Source: Flavobacterium hiemivividum
Lineage (GTDB): Bacteria; Bacteroidota; Bacteroidia; Flavobacteriales; Flavobacteriaceae
NCBI RefSeq assembly: GCF_004349145.1
Contig: NZ_SMFO01000003.1
Span: 234,258 to 298,257 of the forward strand
Reading direction: 5' to 3'
DNA length: 64,000 nt
Part shown: positions 1-10,002 of the stretch, piece by piece
Layout: every line of letters starts with the position of its first letter
Numbering within the stretch: position 1 is the stretch's first letter
Notes under the pieces: generated by a model
What the model saw: only the letters and a program-made list of their open reading frames with translations
Databases searched by the model: none
Told to the model about the DNA's origin: nothing
Made by a program: the position numbers and the translations under genes

Positions 1-1845
1 GGCTTCTGTTTTGTAACCGTATTTTTCTAGTCCATTAATACCAAAGTAAACTTGATCCAACCATATTGGTCCTCTCCAATATCCATTGGCTGGATTGAAT
101 TTCGGATTGTTTTTAGCCAATGTTGGTAAAGGCACAAAAGTATTGAAGGTATCTGGATTAAGTAAATTATTTTTTATCGCCTTAGCTTGTTTTCTAGATG
201 CTACTTCTGCCCAAAGAGGTAAGAAACCTTCGCAACCCATATCTTTTACAAATGTTTTTCCATCCAATGAAGTGTCATAAAACCATCCTGTACTTGGGTC
301 CCAAAACTGTGTCTGAATTTGCTTTTTTAGGGTTTTGCTTTCCCTTTTCCATTTTTTTTCATCTTTAGCTAGTTTTAGAATGCCAGCCATTTGACTCAAA
401 TAGTTTTTCTCAGCATAAAGGAAAGAGTTCAAATCCACACTTTCTTGGTCCAGCGAATACGCATTTTCGGCGTTTTTTAGCACTTTGCTGTTGTCAAATC
501 GTACTGCATTATCCATTCCGCTTTCCCATTTTCCAGCCACTAAAGTGCCATCTGTGGAGCCAAATTCACAAATCCCGTCTTGGTCGTGGTCGCGCTCTTT
601 GTACCACCAAGCATGATATTTCTTTAATTTAGGATACATTTCCTTAATGAAATCTACATTTTTGTTTTGTTTGTAAATTTCCCAAACTGCCCAAGCAGCA
701 AGTGGTGATTTAGTATTTCGATAATTATTAGGTTCAATCGAGGTATCTCTATAGATGCAATCCGGTATAAAACCATTAGGCTCTTGAAAGTCGAACATAG
801 CTCGTACTTGGTTTTCGGCTAAAGCAGGGTCCACTTCTGCAATTGCTGTGGCATGCTTCCAGCTGTCCCAAGCCCAGAAACCATGGAACCATTCGTAATG
901 ATAGCTAGGGAATATACCTGCGTGTTTTAAACCTTCGGCGGCGATTCGAGTGTTGTTTTGCAAGGTAAGTACTAATTTCGCAAGGAAAACAGAGTACTCA
1001 GAACCTCTGTATGTTGGTTTCTTTTTTGCAATTAGTTGTGATAATTGGCTTTCTTTTTCTTGTTGTATTTGTTCTAAAACGGAATCAAATTTCAAACTAG
1101 AGATGCTTTCTTTTTCTTTTCTCCAGTCGTATTGAGGGAAAATAAAGGTTTGAGAAACTATAATTTCTTTAGTTTCATTTGGTTTTAATACAAGTTGAGA
1201 AGTCTTTGCTGTAAAGCCACTTTTTGCAACTTCTATTTTGCTGTCCTCATTAATAAATTGCACATAACCAATAGCATTACTTTTTGATGAAACTATTTTT
1301 AAAGACTTTTCTACAACTAATAGCTCCAAGTTATCTAGATAGATATCTGATTTGAAAGTAGGCGTAAGTGTTATGTTTTTTGAAGAAGTATTTGTTATAC
1401 TAGTTTTTTGAATCGCAGTATGTCCAGATGAAAAAACCAGTTCTTGTTTGATCCTTAATTTTTCATTTGAAAACTCCTGTTCTAAATGACTATTGTAACT
1501 GTTCTGACTTTTTAAAGCCGTTTTCCAATTGATCATTTCTTGTTGCTTGTCATCGATTAGATGCAAAGAAAGAAAGGAAGAACTCAACCAAACTCCATTT
1601 TGTTCTGTCATTAAAAAAGGACCAGAAAATCCACCTTGAATACTTGAAGGCTCTAGCAATCCAAAAGCAAACCAAGCGCCCTTGTCAGAAAAAGCCAATG
1701 ATTTTCTATCCTTCGCATTTTCAGGGCTTCCTTTATAGTTTAGGTTGTTTTTACTTAATTCTAAGTTGCTAAATTTACTTTGGGCAAAACTAGCTTGTAA
1801 TTGTAAAAAGAATAGAAGTATATAAAATGTTTCTTTTTTGTACAT
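1..1845 (-). CDS. GH63-like alpha-glucosidase (YgjK/MGH1 type), 3' end cut by the window edge
   Basis: The 615 visible codons begin with a signal peptide (LLFFLQLQASFAQ) at an ATG at 1845, so the enzyme is exported. An N-terminal beta-rich region is followed from about residue 290 by an (alpha/alpha)6 barrel with the blocks WAWDSWKHA, RAMFDFQEPNGFIPD, WESGMDNAVRF (Asp445, the likely general acid by comparison with YgjK) and YWRGPIWLDQVYFG. The family's second catalytic carboxylate, a Glu near the C-terminus, should lie beyond position 1. The gene follows a SusC/SusD pair on the same strand with a 204-bp gap, which suggests that it processes an imported alpha-glucoside. Family assignment is secure. 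The exact substrate is not visible in the sequence. Confidence 0.85.
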   Translation of the reverse strand, partial: MYKKETFYILLFFLQLQASFAQSKFSNLELSKNNLNYKGSPENAKDRKSLAFSDKGAWFAFGLLEPSSIQGGFSGPFLMTEQNGVWLSSSFLSLHLIDDKQQEMINWKTALKSQNSYNSHLEQEFSNEKLRIKQELVFSSGHTAIQKTSITNTSSKNITLTPTFKSDIYLDNLELLVVEKSLKIVSSKSNAIGYVQFINEDSKIEVAKSGFTAKTSQLVLKPNETKEIIVSQTFIFPQYDWRKEKESISSLKFDSVLEQIQQEKESQLSQLIAKKKPTYRGSEYSVFLAKLVLTLQNNTRIAAEGLKHAGIFPSYHYEWFHGFWAWDSWKHATAIAEVDPALAENQVRAMFDFQEPNGFIPDCIYRDTSIEPNNYRNTKSPLAAWAVWEIYKQNKNVDFIKEMYPKLKKYHAWWYKERDHDQDGICEFGSTDGTLVAGKWESGMDNAVRFDNSKVLKNAENAYSLDQESVDLNSFLYAEKNYLSQMAGILKLAKDEKKWKRESKTLKKQIQTQFWDPSTGWFYDTSLDGKTFVKDMGCEGFLPLWAEVASRKQAKAIKNNLLNPDTFNTFVPLPTLAKNNPKFNPANGYWRGPIWLDQVYFGINGLEKYGYKTEA

Positions 1846-2049
1846 GATTATTTAATTTGTTAATATAGAAAAGTACAACTCAGTTGTCATTATAATATGC
1901 ATTTGGTGCGAGCACACAATATTTGCTAATATAGATTCTCTCATAATAACTCTATTGTGTAACTTAAAAAATGTATTTTTTTTAAAATAAGAAGAATAGC
2001 CCAAATATTATTCGAACTATTCTTTTTATTTGAATTTATTTTATTGTTT

Positions 2050-3552
2050 TTAATTATTTTGTATTTCAGTTAAAGGCACTGGATAGAAATTATTTTTTGC
2101 AGCGTCAAATCCAGTACGACCCACTGCGTCAAGAGCCGCTTTAGTTTTTCCCCAACGACGTAGATCATAGAAACGGAAGTTCTCTAAAGGGAATTCAATG
2201 ATTCTTTCATGCTCGATTTGCGCTTTTACTGCATTATAAGTTATGCCTATCATCGCCGGCATATCAGCACGAGCTCTTACAAGATTGATATGAGGGATTG
2301 CTTCAGCTGAACGTTGTAATTCGTTTAAAGCTTCTGCCTTCATCAAAAGCACATTTGAATATCGCATTAAAGGTACATTAAGTCCTAAAAATTCGGTGTC
2401 CATTTGCTCTTGAGTAGGAGGTAAGTACTTACGGAAAACAGGTTTGTTAGCAGTTCCAAATTTCTCGTCATAAGTAGCTCCAAAAATTCTAGGATTTGAG
2501 GCGTCATTAAAATAAGGATCTTTAAAGAAAATGTTACCATAAAGACGGCTGTCATAATTTCCTGTAGTGGCTATTTTACCTTCTTTTTTGAACTCATTCA
2601 TCAACATATCTGTTGGTAGAATTTCGTCCCAACCGCCTAATTCACTCGCAGCCATCCAGAAATGAAGTGCAGTACGATAGAATGCTCCGTTAGATGTGTT
2701 TTCACTAAATTGAAGTTCAAAAATAGATTCTTTTGAGTTTTTGTTTGTTCCATTAAATAAACTCACATAGTCCTTTACTAGTTCGTATCCTTGAACTTTA
2801 TCAAGAGCTTTAACTGATTCAGTAAGATGCGTTTGTTTGTCTGCAGTTTCCTCATACGCTCTAGTTAAATACGCAAAACCAAGGTAACTATTAGCAGCTC
2901 CACTTGTTGCACGGCCGGCTTTATCAGCAGTCTGAGCTGCAGGAAGCACTTCAGCAACTGCTTTTAATTCACTAACAATAAAGTTCCAAGTTTCTGCACG
3001 TTCAGCAAGAGGAAGGCTTATTTCATTCTGATTTGTAATATATTTAGTTCTTAATTTAATTTTTTCCCAATTAAGAATTAATTTCAAATGATAGTAAGCT
3101 CTTAAAAATCGTGCTTCTGCAATAATTTGGTTTTTATCAGCATCACTAATAGCAGTTGCAGGCATTTCTCCCACTTTAGTAATAACTTGGTTAGCATTAC
3201 TAATACCACGATAATTTAATTTCCAGTAGGCTGTTAATTGGCTATTACCATTTGTGTACGTAAAATCGGCAAGTTCCACCCAGTTTTGGTAATTTAAGGC
3301 ATCGCTACCCAGTTTGCAAATGTCTTCGCGATAGGCTTCAACGGGCCATTTTACTTCGGCAAAGGCATATTCTTCAACTGATCCTTCTAAGTAAGCGTAG
3401 GTTGAGGATAATCCAGCCTCGGCATCAGCCTTATTTCTCCAAAAAGTAGAAGAATTAAGTTGGTCTGGAGACTGCTGTTCAAGGAAATCATTACTACATC
3501 CTACTAGTGTAAAGATGCATAATACGGTAATAAAATTATATATGTTTTTCAT
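2050..3552 (-). CDS. SusD/RagB-family nutrient-binding lipoprotein
   Basis: This 500-residue protein starts with a lipoprotein signal ending in the lipobox LVGC, so it should be anchored at the outer membrane. The body has SusD features: an early FWRNKADAEAGLSSTYAYL segment, TPR-like helices (EARFLRAYYHLKLI), the middle block LLMKAEALNEL, and the C-terminal FRFYDLRRWG and NFYPVPLTEI. SusD proteins cap the SusC channel and bind the glycan before import. It lies 21 bp downstream of the SusC gene at 3574-6711 and is certainly cotranscribed with it. The ligand is unknown; the GH63-like enzyme downstream suggests an alpha-linked oligosaccharide. Confidence 0.92.
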   Translation of the reverse strand: MKNIYNFITVLCIFTLVGCSNDFLEQQSPDQLNSSTFWRNKADAEAGLSSTYAYLEGSVEEYAFAEVKWPVEAYREDICKLGSDALNYQNWVELADFTYTNGNSQLTAYWKLNYRGISNANQVITKVGEMPATAISDADKNQIIAEARFLRAYYHLKLILNWEKIKLRTKYITNQNEISLPLAERAETWNFIVSELKAVAEVLPAAQTADKAGRATSGAANSYLGFAYLTRAYEETADKQTHLTESVKALDKVQGYELVKDYVSLFNGTNKNSKESIFELQFSENTSNGAFYRTALHFWMAASELGGWDEILPTDMLMNEFKKEGKIATTGNYDSRLYGNIFFKDPYFNDASNPRIFGATYDEKFGTANKPVFRKYLPPTQEQMDTEFLGLNVPLMRYSNVLLMKAEALNELQRSAEAIPHINLVRARADMPAMIGITYNAVKAQIEHERIIEFPLENFRFYDLRRWGKTKAALDAVGRTGFDAAKNNFYPVPLTEIQNN

Positions 3553-3573
3553 AATTGTTTCTTTATAAATTTC

Positions 3574-6500
3574 TTAAAATACGTATTGTACACCTACAAT
3601 AAATGATCTTGTAAATGGATATACAAAACGGTCAACACCAGTATCTAGCAAATTAGTTCTTGAGAATTCTGGATCTGTTCCTGAGTATTTAGTGATGGTG
3701 AATACATTTTCAGCACTTACATAAAATCTAAGTTTGTCGATGTTTGCTGCTTCTAATAATGAGCTAGGTAATGAGTACCCTATTTGCAATTGTCTCATTC
3801 TTACAAAATTTCCATTTTCAAGGAAACGATCTGACTCTCTACTATTTCCATTAGGATCACCAAGTACAGCACGTGGAATGTTGCTGTTGTTATCTGGAGT
3901 CCAAGAATTAAGGGTTGAAGCCAACATATTAGTCCCTGAGCTCATAGACTCATAGAAATAACGGTTACCATTGTATAGTTTGTTTCCAAAACCACTACCA
4001 ATTAATGTAGTAAAGTCAAATCCTTTGTAGCTAGCTCCTAAAGTTATATTAGCTTCTACTTTTGGTAAACCTGTACCTGCATATTCTTTATCATTTTCAT
4101 CAATAACACCATCATTATTTAAATCTTTGAATCTAATGTCACCAGGTTTTGCATTTGGCTGTAGTAAATTTCCGTTTGTAGCATGGCTGTCAACTTCGGC
4201 TGTAGTTTGAAATATACCATTGGTACGATAAAGATAGAAAGAGCTTATTGGCGTTCCTACTCTTGCTTGAGTTGGGAAATGTTCTGTGTCAAATTTAAGT
4301 CCTTGTCCGTTAATAGCTTGGTCTGCATTTGCAAGACTTTCTACCTTGTTTCGAAGAGAACTGATATTAAATCCTACATTATATTTAAAGTCATTACTTT
4401 GTTCGCTATAATTAACTTCAAACTCAAGTCCGCTATTGCTTACTTTTCCAACGTTAAGAATTGGGTTGTCGATACCAGCTGAAGGTGCTAATTTCTTGGT
4501 AATAAGCAAATCGGCTGTAACATTGCGATAGTAATTTATCGAACCACTAACTTTACCATTTCGAAGAGTATAATCAATACCTATGTTTTTAGAATCCGTA
4601 GTTTCCCATTTTAGGTTACGGTTTTCTAATGCAGTTGCAATACTACCAGGCCATGGATTACTTCCTGTTCCTTGTACGTAACCAGAATTTAAGTAATTCC
4701 CTGAGTAAATCAAAGAGCTAGAAGTGTAATATCCTAAAGCAGCTTCGTTACCTAAACGTCCCCAGCTCGCACGTAGCTTAGCAGTAGAAACAATGAAATC
4801 CTCTGGATAAAAATCTTCTTTATCCATTTTCCAACCTAAAGCCACAGATGGAAATGCTCCCCAACGACTGTCTTTACCAAATTTTGATGATCCATCATAG
4901 CGTAAAGTAGCTTGTGCTAAGTAACGATCTTTGTAAGAGTAGTTGATACGACTAAAGTAAGAAAGTCTATTGTATTGGTATTTAGAACCATCAGCTGAGT
5001 AAGTTCCTCCTTTTCCTGCTCCAATGGTTTCAAAACCAGAGTCTAAAAATCCTGCAGGACGCTCAGTTGAAACAAGTTGACCGTCTACTACAGATTGGTC
5101 AGTCGTTTTACCTTCAACTGTGATGTCATTCCAGTTAGACGATGATGGATTGATGGTACTACCTAATAAAAAGTCAATAGAATGTTCACCAAATTTTTTA
5201 TCCATCATTATGGTATTTTCGAAAATTTGCTCACTCCAATACGTTCTAACTTCTCTGTGTACCGTATATTTTTCTGGCGCTTGTATGTTTGCGATAAAAG
5301 GCGCGTTATGTGCTGTGCGTTGTGAATTTAACTCATGGTGAGAATAGGCAGTTTTAAATTTCAACCAAGGTGCGATATTAGCAGTGATCGAAATATTCGC
5401 TGTTAAATCTTGACCTCTTAATTCGCCACTTCTAAAGCGCTCATCAGCTACTGGGTTTGTGTTAAATGGTAATCCATCTTTGTTTGTTAATCCATATCCG
5501 TAAGTTTCATTTGAATCCAATACAGGGACTAAAGGAGCTATTGCATACACTTCTTTTAATTGAAAGTTAGGTTGCTCACTTTTAGTCGATAGGTATGAAA
5601 GTTTAGTATCTACGTCAAAAATTGATTTCTTAAAACTTACTCTTGCACTTGCATTTTTTTGTCCAAAGTTATTATCGATGATAATTCCTTTTTCTTTAGC
5701 ATAGTTACCGTATAAAGCAAATTTGATAACACCTTCTCTACCTTGAATACCTAAACCATAGTTTTGTGCTAATCCCGAACGAAAAACTTGGTCTTGCCAG
5801 TTCGTGTTCGCTGTTGTCGGAGCGCTTATATATGCTGGCAATGCAACTGGTGTATTCGCATACTTATTGTATTCGTCATACATTCTTTTATGAACGGTTT
5901 TGTAGCCTTCAGCATCTAATAATTCTATTCTTTTTGCTGATGAAGTGCTATTTACAAAAGAAGTGAAATCAACTTTTATGCCTTCTTTAAGACCAGATTT
6001 AGTGGTAACGATAATTACTCCGTTAGCAGCAACAGATCCGTAAATAGCAGCAGCAGCTCCATCTTTCAGCACTTCTATTGACTCAATATTTGTTGGATTT
6101 ACAGAGCTTAAAGATCCTTGAAATCCATCAATGATACATAAAGGTTCTGTGTTTCCAAAAGTATTAATTCCTCTAATTTTAATTTTTACAGCAGCACCTG
6201 CAGCACCACCACTTTTTTGAACATTTACACCAGCTACTAAACCTTGAATAGCCTCTGAAGCATTGTTTGTAGCTCTGGTTTCAATACTTTCTTTCTTTAT
6301 CGAAGAAATTGCTCCAGTAACATTTCCTTTTTTTATGGAACCGTATCCAATTACAACTACTTCGTCTAGTTTATTGTTTTCTTCCTGAAGTGTAACGTTT
6401 AACTCTTTATTGTTGTTTACATTTATGGTTACTTCATTAAACCCAATATAAGTAAAAGTTAAGCTTGGGTTTTTTAAATCAGCAGGGATTCTTAATGTGT

Positions 6501-6711
6501 ATTTTCCATTTTCATCACTATTTGTACTGATGCTAGTTGTTGCTAATATAATATTTACTCCGGGGAGTGTATTTCCATTAGCGTCAGTTATTTTTCCTGA
6601 AACACTTTTTTGCGGTTGATTTTCTTGTGCAAAACTAAAGTGTGGTTGGCACAGAAACATCATAAAGAGAATGAAATTTATCCTCTTAAATAATAGAATT
6701 CGTCTTTTCAT
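3574..6711 (-). CDS. SusC/RagA-family TonB-dependent outer-membrane receptor
   Basis: This 1045-residue protein has a signal peptide ending FSFAQ, then a CarboxypepD_reg-like beta-sandwich (SGKITDANGNTLPGVNI), a TonB-box-like stretch (LDEVVVIGYGS), the plug domain (IESIEVLKDGAAAAIYGS, a SusC hallmark) and a large beta-barrel ending in aromatic VGVQYVF. With the SusD lipoprotein it forms the import complex for a glycan. It begins only 57 bp after the aldehyde dehydrogenase gene on the same strand, so readthrough from that gene is possible. No regulator of the usual PUL types (ECF sigma/anti-sigma or hybrid two-component) is adjacent. Confidence 0.93.
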   Translation of the reverse strand: MKRRILLFKRINFILFMMFLCQPHFSFAQENQPQKSVSGKITDANGNTLPGVNIILATTSISTNSDENGKYTLRIPADLKNPSLTFTYIGFNEVTINVNNNKELNVTLQEENNKLDEVVVIGYGSIKKGNVTGAISSIKKESIETRATNNASEAIQGLVAGVNVQKSGGAAGAAVKIKIRGINTFGNTEPLCIIDGFQGSLSSVNPTNIESIEVLKDGAAAAIYGSVAANGVIIVTTKSGLKEGIKVDFTSFVNSTSSAKRIELLDAEGYKTVHKRMYDEYNKYANTPVALPAYISAPTTANTNWQDQVFRSGLAQNYGLGIQGREGVIKFALYGNYAKEKGIIIDNNFGQKNASARVSFKKSIFDVDTKLSYLSTKSEQPNFQLKEVYAIAPLVPVLDSNETYGYGLTNKDGLPFNTNPVADERFRSGELRGQDLTANISITANIAPWLKFKTAYSHHELNSQRTAHNAPFIANIQAPEKYTVHREVRTYWSEQIFENTIMMDKKFGEHSIDFLLGSTINPSSSNWNDITVEGKTTDQSVVDGQLVSTERPAGFLDSGFETIGAGKGGTYSADGSKYQYNRLSYFSRINYSYKDRYLAQATLRYDGSSKFGKDSRWGAFPSVALGWKMDKEDFYPEDFIVSTAKLRASWGRLGNEAALGYYTSSSLIYSGNYLNSGYVQGTGSNPWPGSIATALENRNLKWETTDSKNIGIDYTLRNGKVSGSINYYRNVTADLLITKKLAPSAGIDNPILNVGKVSNSGLEFEVNYSEQSNDFKYNVGFNISSLRNKVESLANADQAINGQGLKFDTEHFPTQARVGTPISSFYLYRTNGIFQTTAEVDSHATNGNLLQPNAKPGDIRFKDLNNDGVIDENDKEYAGTGLPKVEANITLGASYKGFDFTTLIGSGFGNKLYNGNRYFYESMSSGTNMLASTLNSWTPDNNSNIPRAVLGDPNGNSRESDRFLENGNFVRMRQLQIGYSLPSSLLEAANIDKLRFYVSAENVFTITKYSGTDPEFSRTNLLDTGVDRFVYPFTRSFIVGVQYVF

Positions 6712-6768
6712 TTGTAATAAATTTGGTTAATTAAAGTTTTGTATTTGTCTAGTTTTTTGTTACTTGTT

Positions 6769-8325
6769 TTATTGTAAATCGAATTTTATCCCTTGTGCAA
6801 GTGGTAAGCTTGTGGTGTAATTAATCGTATTTGTTTGGCGTCTCATATATATTTTCCATGCATCAGATCCAGATTCTCTTCCACCACCAGTGTCTTTTTC
6901 GCCACCAAAAGCGCCACCGATTTCAGCTCCAGAAGTTCCAATGTTCACATTTGCTATTCCACAGTCAGAACCTACAACTGATAAAAATCTTTCAGCTTCA
7001 CGTAAATTATTAGTCATAATAGCAGATGATAATCCTTGCCCAACTCCGTTTTGATATTCAAGCGCGTTATCAACATCTCCGCTGTATTTTATTAAATATA
7101 AAACAGGGGCAAATGTCTCGTGTTGCACAATTTCAAATGAATTTTGAGCTAAAGCAATTGCTGGCTTTACGTAACATCCACTTTCATAACCTTCTCCAGA
7201 AAGCACTCCGCCTTCAACTAAAATAGTTCCGCCTTCTTCAACTACTTTATCTAAGGCAGCGGTGTACATTTTGACAGCATCTGTGTCGATAAGTGGACCC
7301 ACATGATTGTTTTCGTCTAATGGATTTCCTATTTTGAGTTGTTTGTATGCAGAGACAATAGCGTCTTTTACTTTTTCGAATATACTTTCATGAATAATCA
7401 AGCGGCGCGTTGAGGTACAACGTTGTCCTGCAGTTCCTACAGCCCCAAAAACTGCCCCAATAACAGTCATTTTTATATCTGCATCAGGAGTTACAATTAT
7501 GGCATTGTTTCCTCCAAGTTCTAAAAGAGATTTACCTAAACGAGCGGCAACAGCTTGCGCCACTATTTTTCCCATTCTGGTTGATCCTGTAGCCGAAATT
7601 AATGGGATTCGAGTATCTGAAGTCATCAATTCACCCAATTTATAATCACCATTAATCAAGCATGAAATTCCTTCGGGTAAATTATTTTCTTTTATAACTT
7701 CAGCTATAATATTTTGACAAGCGATTCCACAAAGTGGCGTCTTTTCTGAAGGTTTCCAAATACAAACATCTCCACAAATCCATGCAAGAGCGGTGTTCCA
7801 AGCCCAAACGGCAACAGGAAAGTTAAATGCCGAAATAATTCCAACAACTCCCATAGGATGATATTGTTCATACATACGGTGTCCAGGTCTTTCAGAATGC
7901 ATGGTTAGACCGTGCAATTGACGGGATAAGCCTACGGCGAAATCACAAATGTCAATCATCTCTTGTACTTCTCCGTATCCTTCTTGTAGAGATTTCCCCA
8001 TTTCATAAGAAACTAATTTGCCTAAAGCTTCTTTGTTTTGGCGTAATTTTTCTCCAAATTGACGAACAATTTCGCCGCGTTGTGGAGCTGGCATTAAACG
8101 AAAGGTTTTAAAAGCCTCCGTAGCCGATTGTATTACCTGTTGGTAATCTTGTGATGTAGACATTTTTACAGAACCAATCAATTTTCCATCGACTGGGGAA
8201 TAACTTTCAAGGATTTCGCCATTTGCAAAATGATGCAATCCTGTAGAGGTACCTTCATTAATATCCTTTACTCCCAGTTGGGTTAAAGCTTCTTTTATTC
8301 CAAATTGTGACGTGGTTGTAGTCAT
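6769..8325 (-). CDS. amaB: ALDH7-family aldehyde dehydrogenase (probable piperideine-6-carboxylate/aminoadipate semialdehyde dehydrogenase)
   Basis: This cytoplasmic 518-residue NAD-dependent aldehyde dehydrogenase belongs to the antiquitin (ALDH7) branch. Visible signatures are FNFPVAVWAWN, KPSEKTPL, LLELGGNNAI (Glu269) and GTAGQRCTSTRR with catalytic Cys303. ALDH7 enzymes oxidise the lysine-derived semialdehyde to 2-aminoadipate. The next gene upstream on the same strand is a DUF1338 protein, whose characterised relative HglS acts on 2-oxoadipate, one transamination further along the same route. That context supports a lysine-catabolic role over betaine aldehyde or other ALDH7 substrates, but this is inference. 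The 166-bp gap upstream may hold its own promoter. Confidence 0.88.
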   Translation of the reverse strand: MTTTTSQFGIKEALTQLGVKDINEGTSTGLHHFANGEILESYSPVDGKLIGSVKMSTSQDYQQVIQSATEAFKTFRLMPAPQRGEIVRQFGEKLRQNKEALGKLVSYEMGKSLQEGYGEVQEMIDICDFAVGLSRQLHGLTMHSERPGHRMYEQYHPMGVVGIISAFNFPVAVWAWNTALAWICGDVCIWKPSEKTPLCGIACQNIIAEVIKENNLPEGISCLINGDYKLGELMTSDTRIPLISATGSTRMGKIVAQAVAARLGKSLLELGGNNAIIVTPDADIKMTVIGAVFGAVGTAGQRCTSTRRLIIHESIFEKVKDAIVSAYKQLKIGNPLDENNHVGPLIDTDAVKMYTAALDKVVEEGGTILVEGGVLSGEGYESGCYVKPAIALAQNSFEIVQHETFAPVLYLIKYSGDVDNALEYQNGVGQGLSSAIMTNNLREAERFLSVVGSDCGIANVNIGTSGAEIGGAFGGEKDTGGGRESGSDAWKIYMRRQTNTINYTTSLPLAQGIKFDLQ

Positions 8326-8491
8326 GTGTTTTATTTACAATTAAGCATAGTTCCAGCGCTAAAAAACTTGATTTTATCTAGTTTTTAAGGATAGCATTGG
8401 ATACGCTATAGGGTTTTTAGGTTGTTTTGTAGTCAAGTCAAAATTAGAAGTATTCAAATATTTAGCATTTTGAGTACCGCTTATTAATTAT

Positions 8492-9304
8492 TTAATGATT
8501 TTGTAATTTAACGTTCGTACTTTCAAAAATTTTATCTGCTGATGAAGCGATAAAACCTTGATATAATTCTCCATTTGGCATTGGGTAGCGAAGTGCGAAT
8601 TCGTAATAACAAGATGGAATTTGCATGGTACCTTCATCAAAATTTACGCTATGTAAATCAGCAAGTGTGCTTGATTGTTCTAATAATTGTGCTGGAGTAC
8701 CTTTGATTTTTCCTCCAGAGGAATTTAATTTCCACCCACTATTTTCTAAAAAAGTATTCAACTCCTCTAAACTATTAAAACCTTTTAAAGCATTTGCGTT
8801 GATCGTGAAGTGGTTTGCACGAAATCCATACACATACATCCAAGCAGCGTATTCTGACTCTTCCAAAAGCAAATTGTAAACCGCTAGGGATTTGGTTTTC
8901 CATACAGCTCCACTTAATACTAATTCTGGATTATTGAATGTTTCTGCTTCACAATTATCCAAAATCTCCTTGACAGTTGCTTGTAATTTTGGAGAACATT
9001 TTTCTAATTCTAATTCTGAGATAAAAATTCTTGGAGCATTTTTATCACTTGAATGTTCATAATGCTTTGCAAATAACTTTTTTGAATCAAAAATATACTC
9101 TCCTTTTTGTTCATATCCAACTTCCAGAAAAAGCTTTTCTATCACTTTAATATTAACGCGTTGATCATTAAACGTGCGAATTGCGATATGATCATTTTTT
9201 ATTTGCTCCCCTTTTTTTTCTAATAAGTCATGAATTTTTGTGGCAGATGGAGTAATTGCAGCATATTGCTCCCACAATTTTGAAAGTAATTGATTTGTTG
9301 TCAT
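8492..9304 (-). CDS. DUF1338 protein, copy A (2-oxoadipate dioxygenase/decarboxylase-like)
   Basis: This 270-residue cytoplasmic protein is of the DUF1338 family. The characterised member HglS is an Fe(II) enzyme converting 2-oxoadipate to 2-hydroxyglutarate in lysine breakdown. Residues corresponding to the HglS metal and substrate site appear conserved: His39 and Arg43 in HIAIR, His165 in RANHFT and Glu235 in CYYEFALRYP. The protein is much shorter than HglS, as is common for Bacteroidota members. It lies directly upstream of the ALDH7 gene on the same strand. The last 360 bp (8521-8880) differ at only about four positions from copy B at 12285-13100, whereas the first 425 bp are clearly more diverged. 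Confidence 0.88.
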   Translation of the reverse strand: MTTNQLLSKLWEQYAAITPSATKIHDLLEKKGEQIKNDHIAIRTFNDQRVNIKVIEKLFLEVGYEQKGEYIFDSKKLFAKHYEHSSDKNAPRIFISELELEKCSPKLQATVKEILDNCEAETFNNPELVLSGAVWKTKSLAVYNLLLEESEYAAWMYVYGFRANHFTINANALKGFNSLEELNTFLENSGWKLNSSGGKIKGTPAQLLEQSSTLADLHSVNFDEGTMQIPSCYYEFALRYPMPNGELYQGFIASSADKIFESTNVKLQNH

Positions 9305-10002
9305 TTTTAACGTATTTAGTATGATGTAAAAAGTAATTTTCGTTACAATTTTATTTCAATATTATTTTTAATAATTCGACATTTTGAGGTTGCTATGGAT
9401 GTAACATTTCATGGTTAGTTTTTTGATCTTCTTAATAATTTATTTGCTACTAAAATTATATTTCAATTTTAAGTTTAGGCTCACAAATATTAAATTATTT
9501 CGAGATAAAACATCAAAAAGAAACTTTACTTGACCTTTACATGCTTTAATAAAACCATCATTTACAGCGGTCTTACCAGAGAATTGTCAGTGTAACTAGT
9601 ATATTTTTAATAGGATGGAGATTTTTAAAAAAAAAGGGGGTTTTTTTCATTGTAATATTTTTATCAATATGTAAATTCCATTGTAGAAAGAATAAATGAT
9701 AGTTTAAACTATGAATATAATGTCGATTACTTTGGTATAACAATACCAAATATGAAGTTATAGGAGAAAAATGCAGTCATAATTCACAATAAAAGAATAC
9801 CACATGACGCTAATGATTCCTTAACATCTAACGAAATGGAGGAACAGCGTAAAATTAAAATATGCACTTGTAAAGCAAAAAAAAACAGTTGCAAAATTGA
9901 TTTTGCAACTGTTTAATAATTTCGCATTTTTTGTTTTATAAACTGTATTAATTACGAAGAACGAAGTGTAATATTTAAATACGTCCAAAAAAGATTAAAA
10001 GC
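9305..10002. other. 698-bp gene-poor interval with a possible decayed ORF
   Basis: The right part of this interval holds the terminator of the TPR regulator gene. The left part (about 9305-9390) is the promoter region of DUF1338 copy A and is weakly similar to the region upstream of copy B (shared TTAATAATTnGACATTTTG at 9369-9386). Between 9665 and 9913 one plus-strand frame reads 83 codons with a single internal stop (TAG at 9761) and protein-like composition. It has no start codon upstream, matches no family I recognise, and its end runs into the terminator, so it is at best a remnant. Confidence 0.4.
9883..9914 (-). terminator. Intrinsic terminator after the TPR-HTH regulator gene
   Basis: A perfect 14-bp stem (AAACAGTTGCAAAA at 9883-9896 with its complement at 9901-9914) closes a TTGA loop. 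Reading on the minus strand it is followed by a run of Ts. It sits about 90 bp past the stop of the minus-strand gene at 10003-11697. Confidence 0.8.

Noticed and set aside
8625..8879. Plus-strand 84-codon frame identical in protein to one at 12421-12675
   Set aside because: Both are antisense shadows of the near-identical 3' halves of the DUF1338 copies; the identity reflects those genes.
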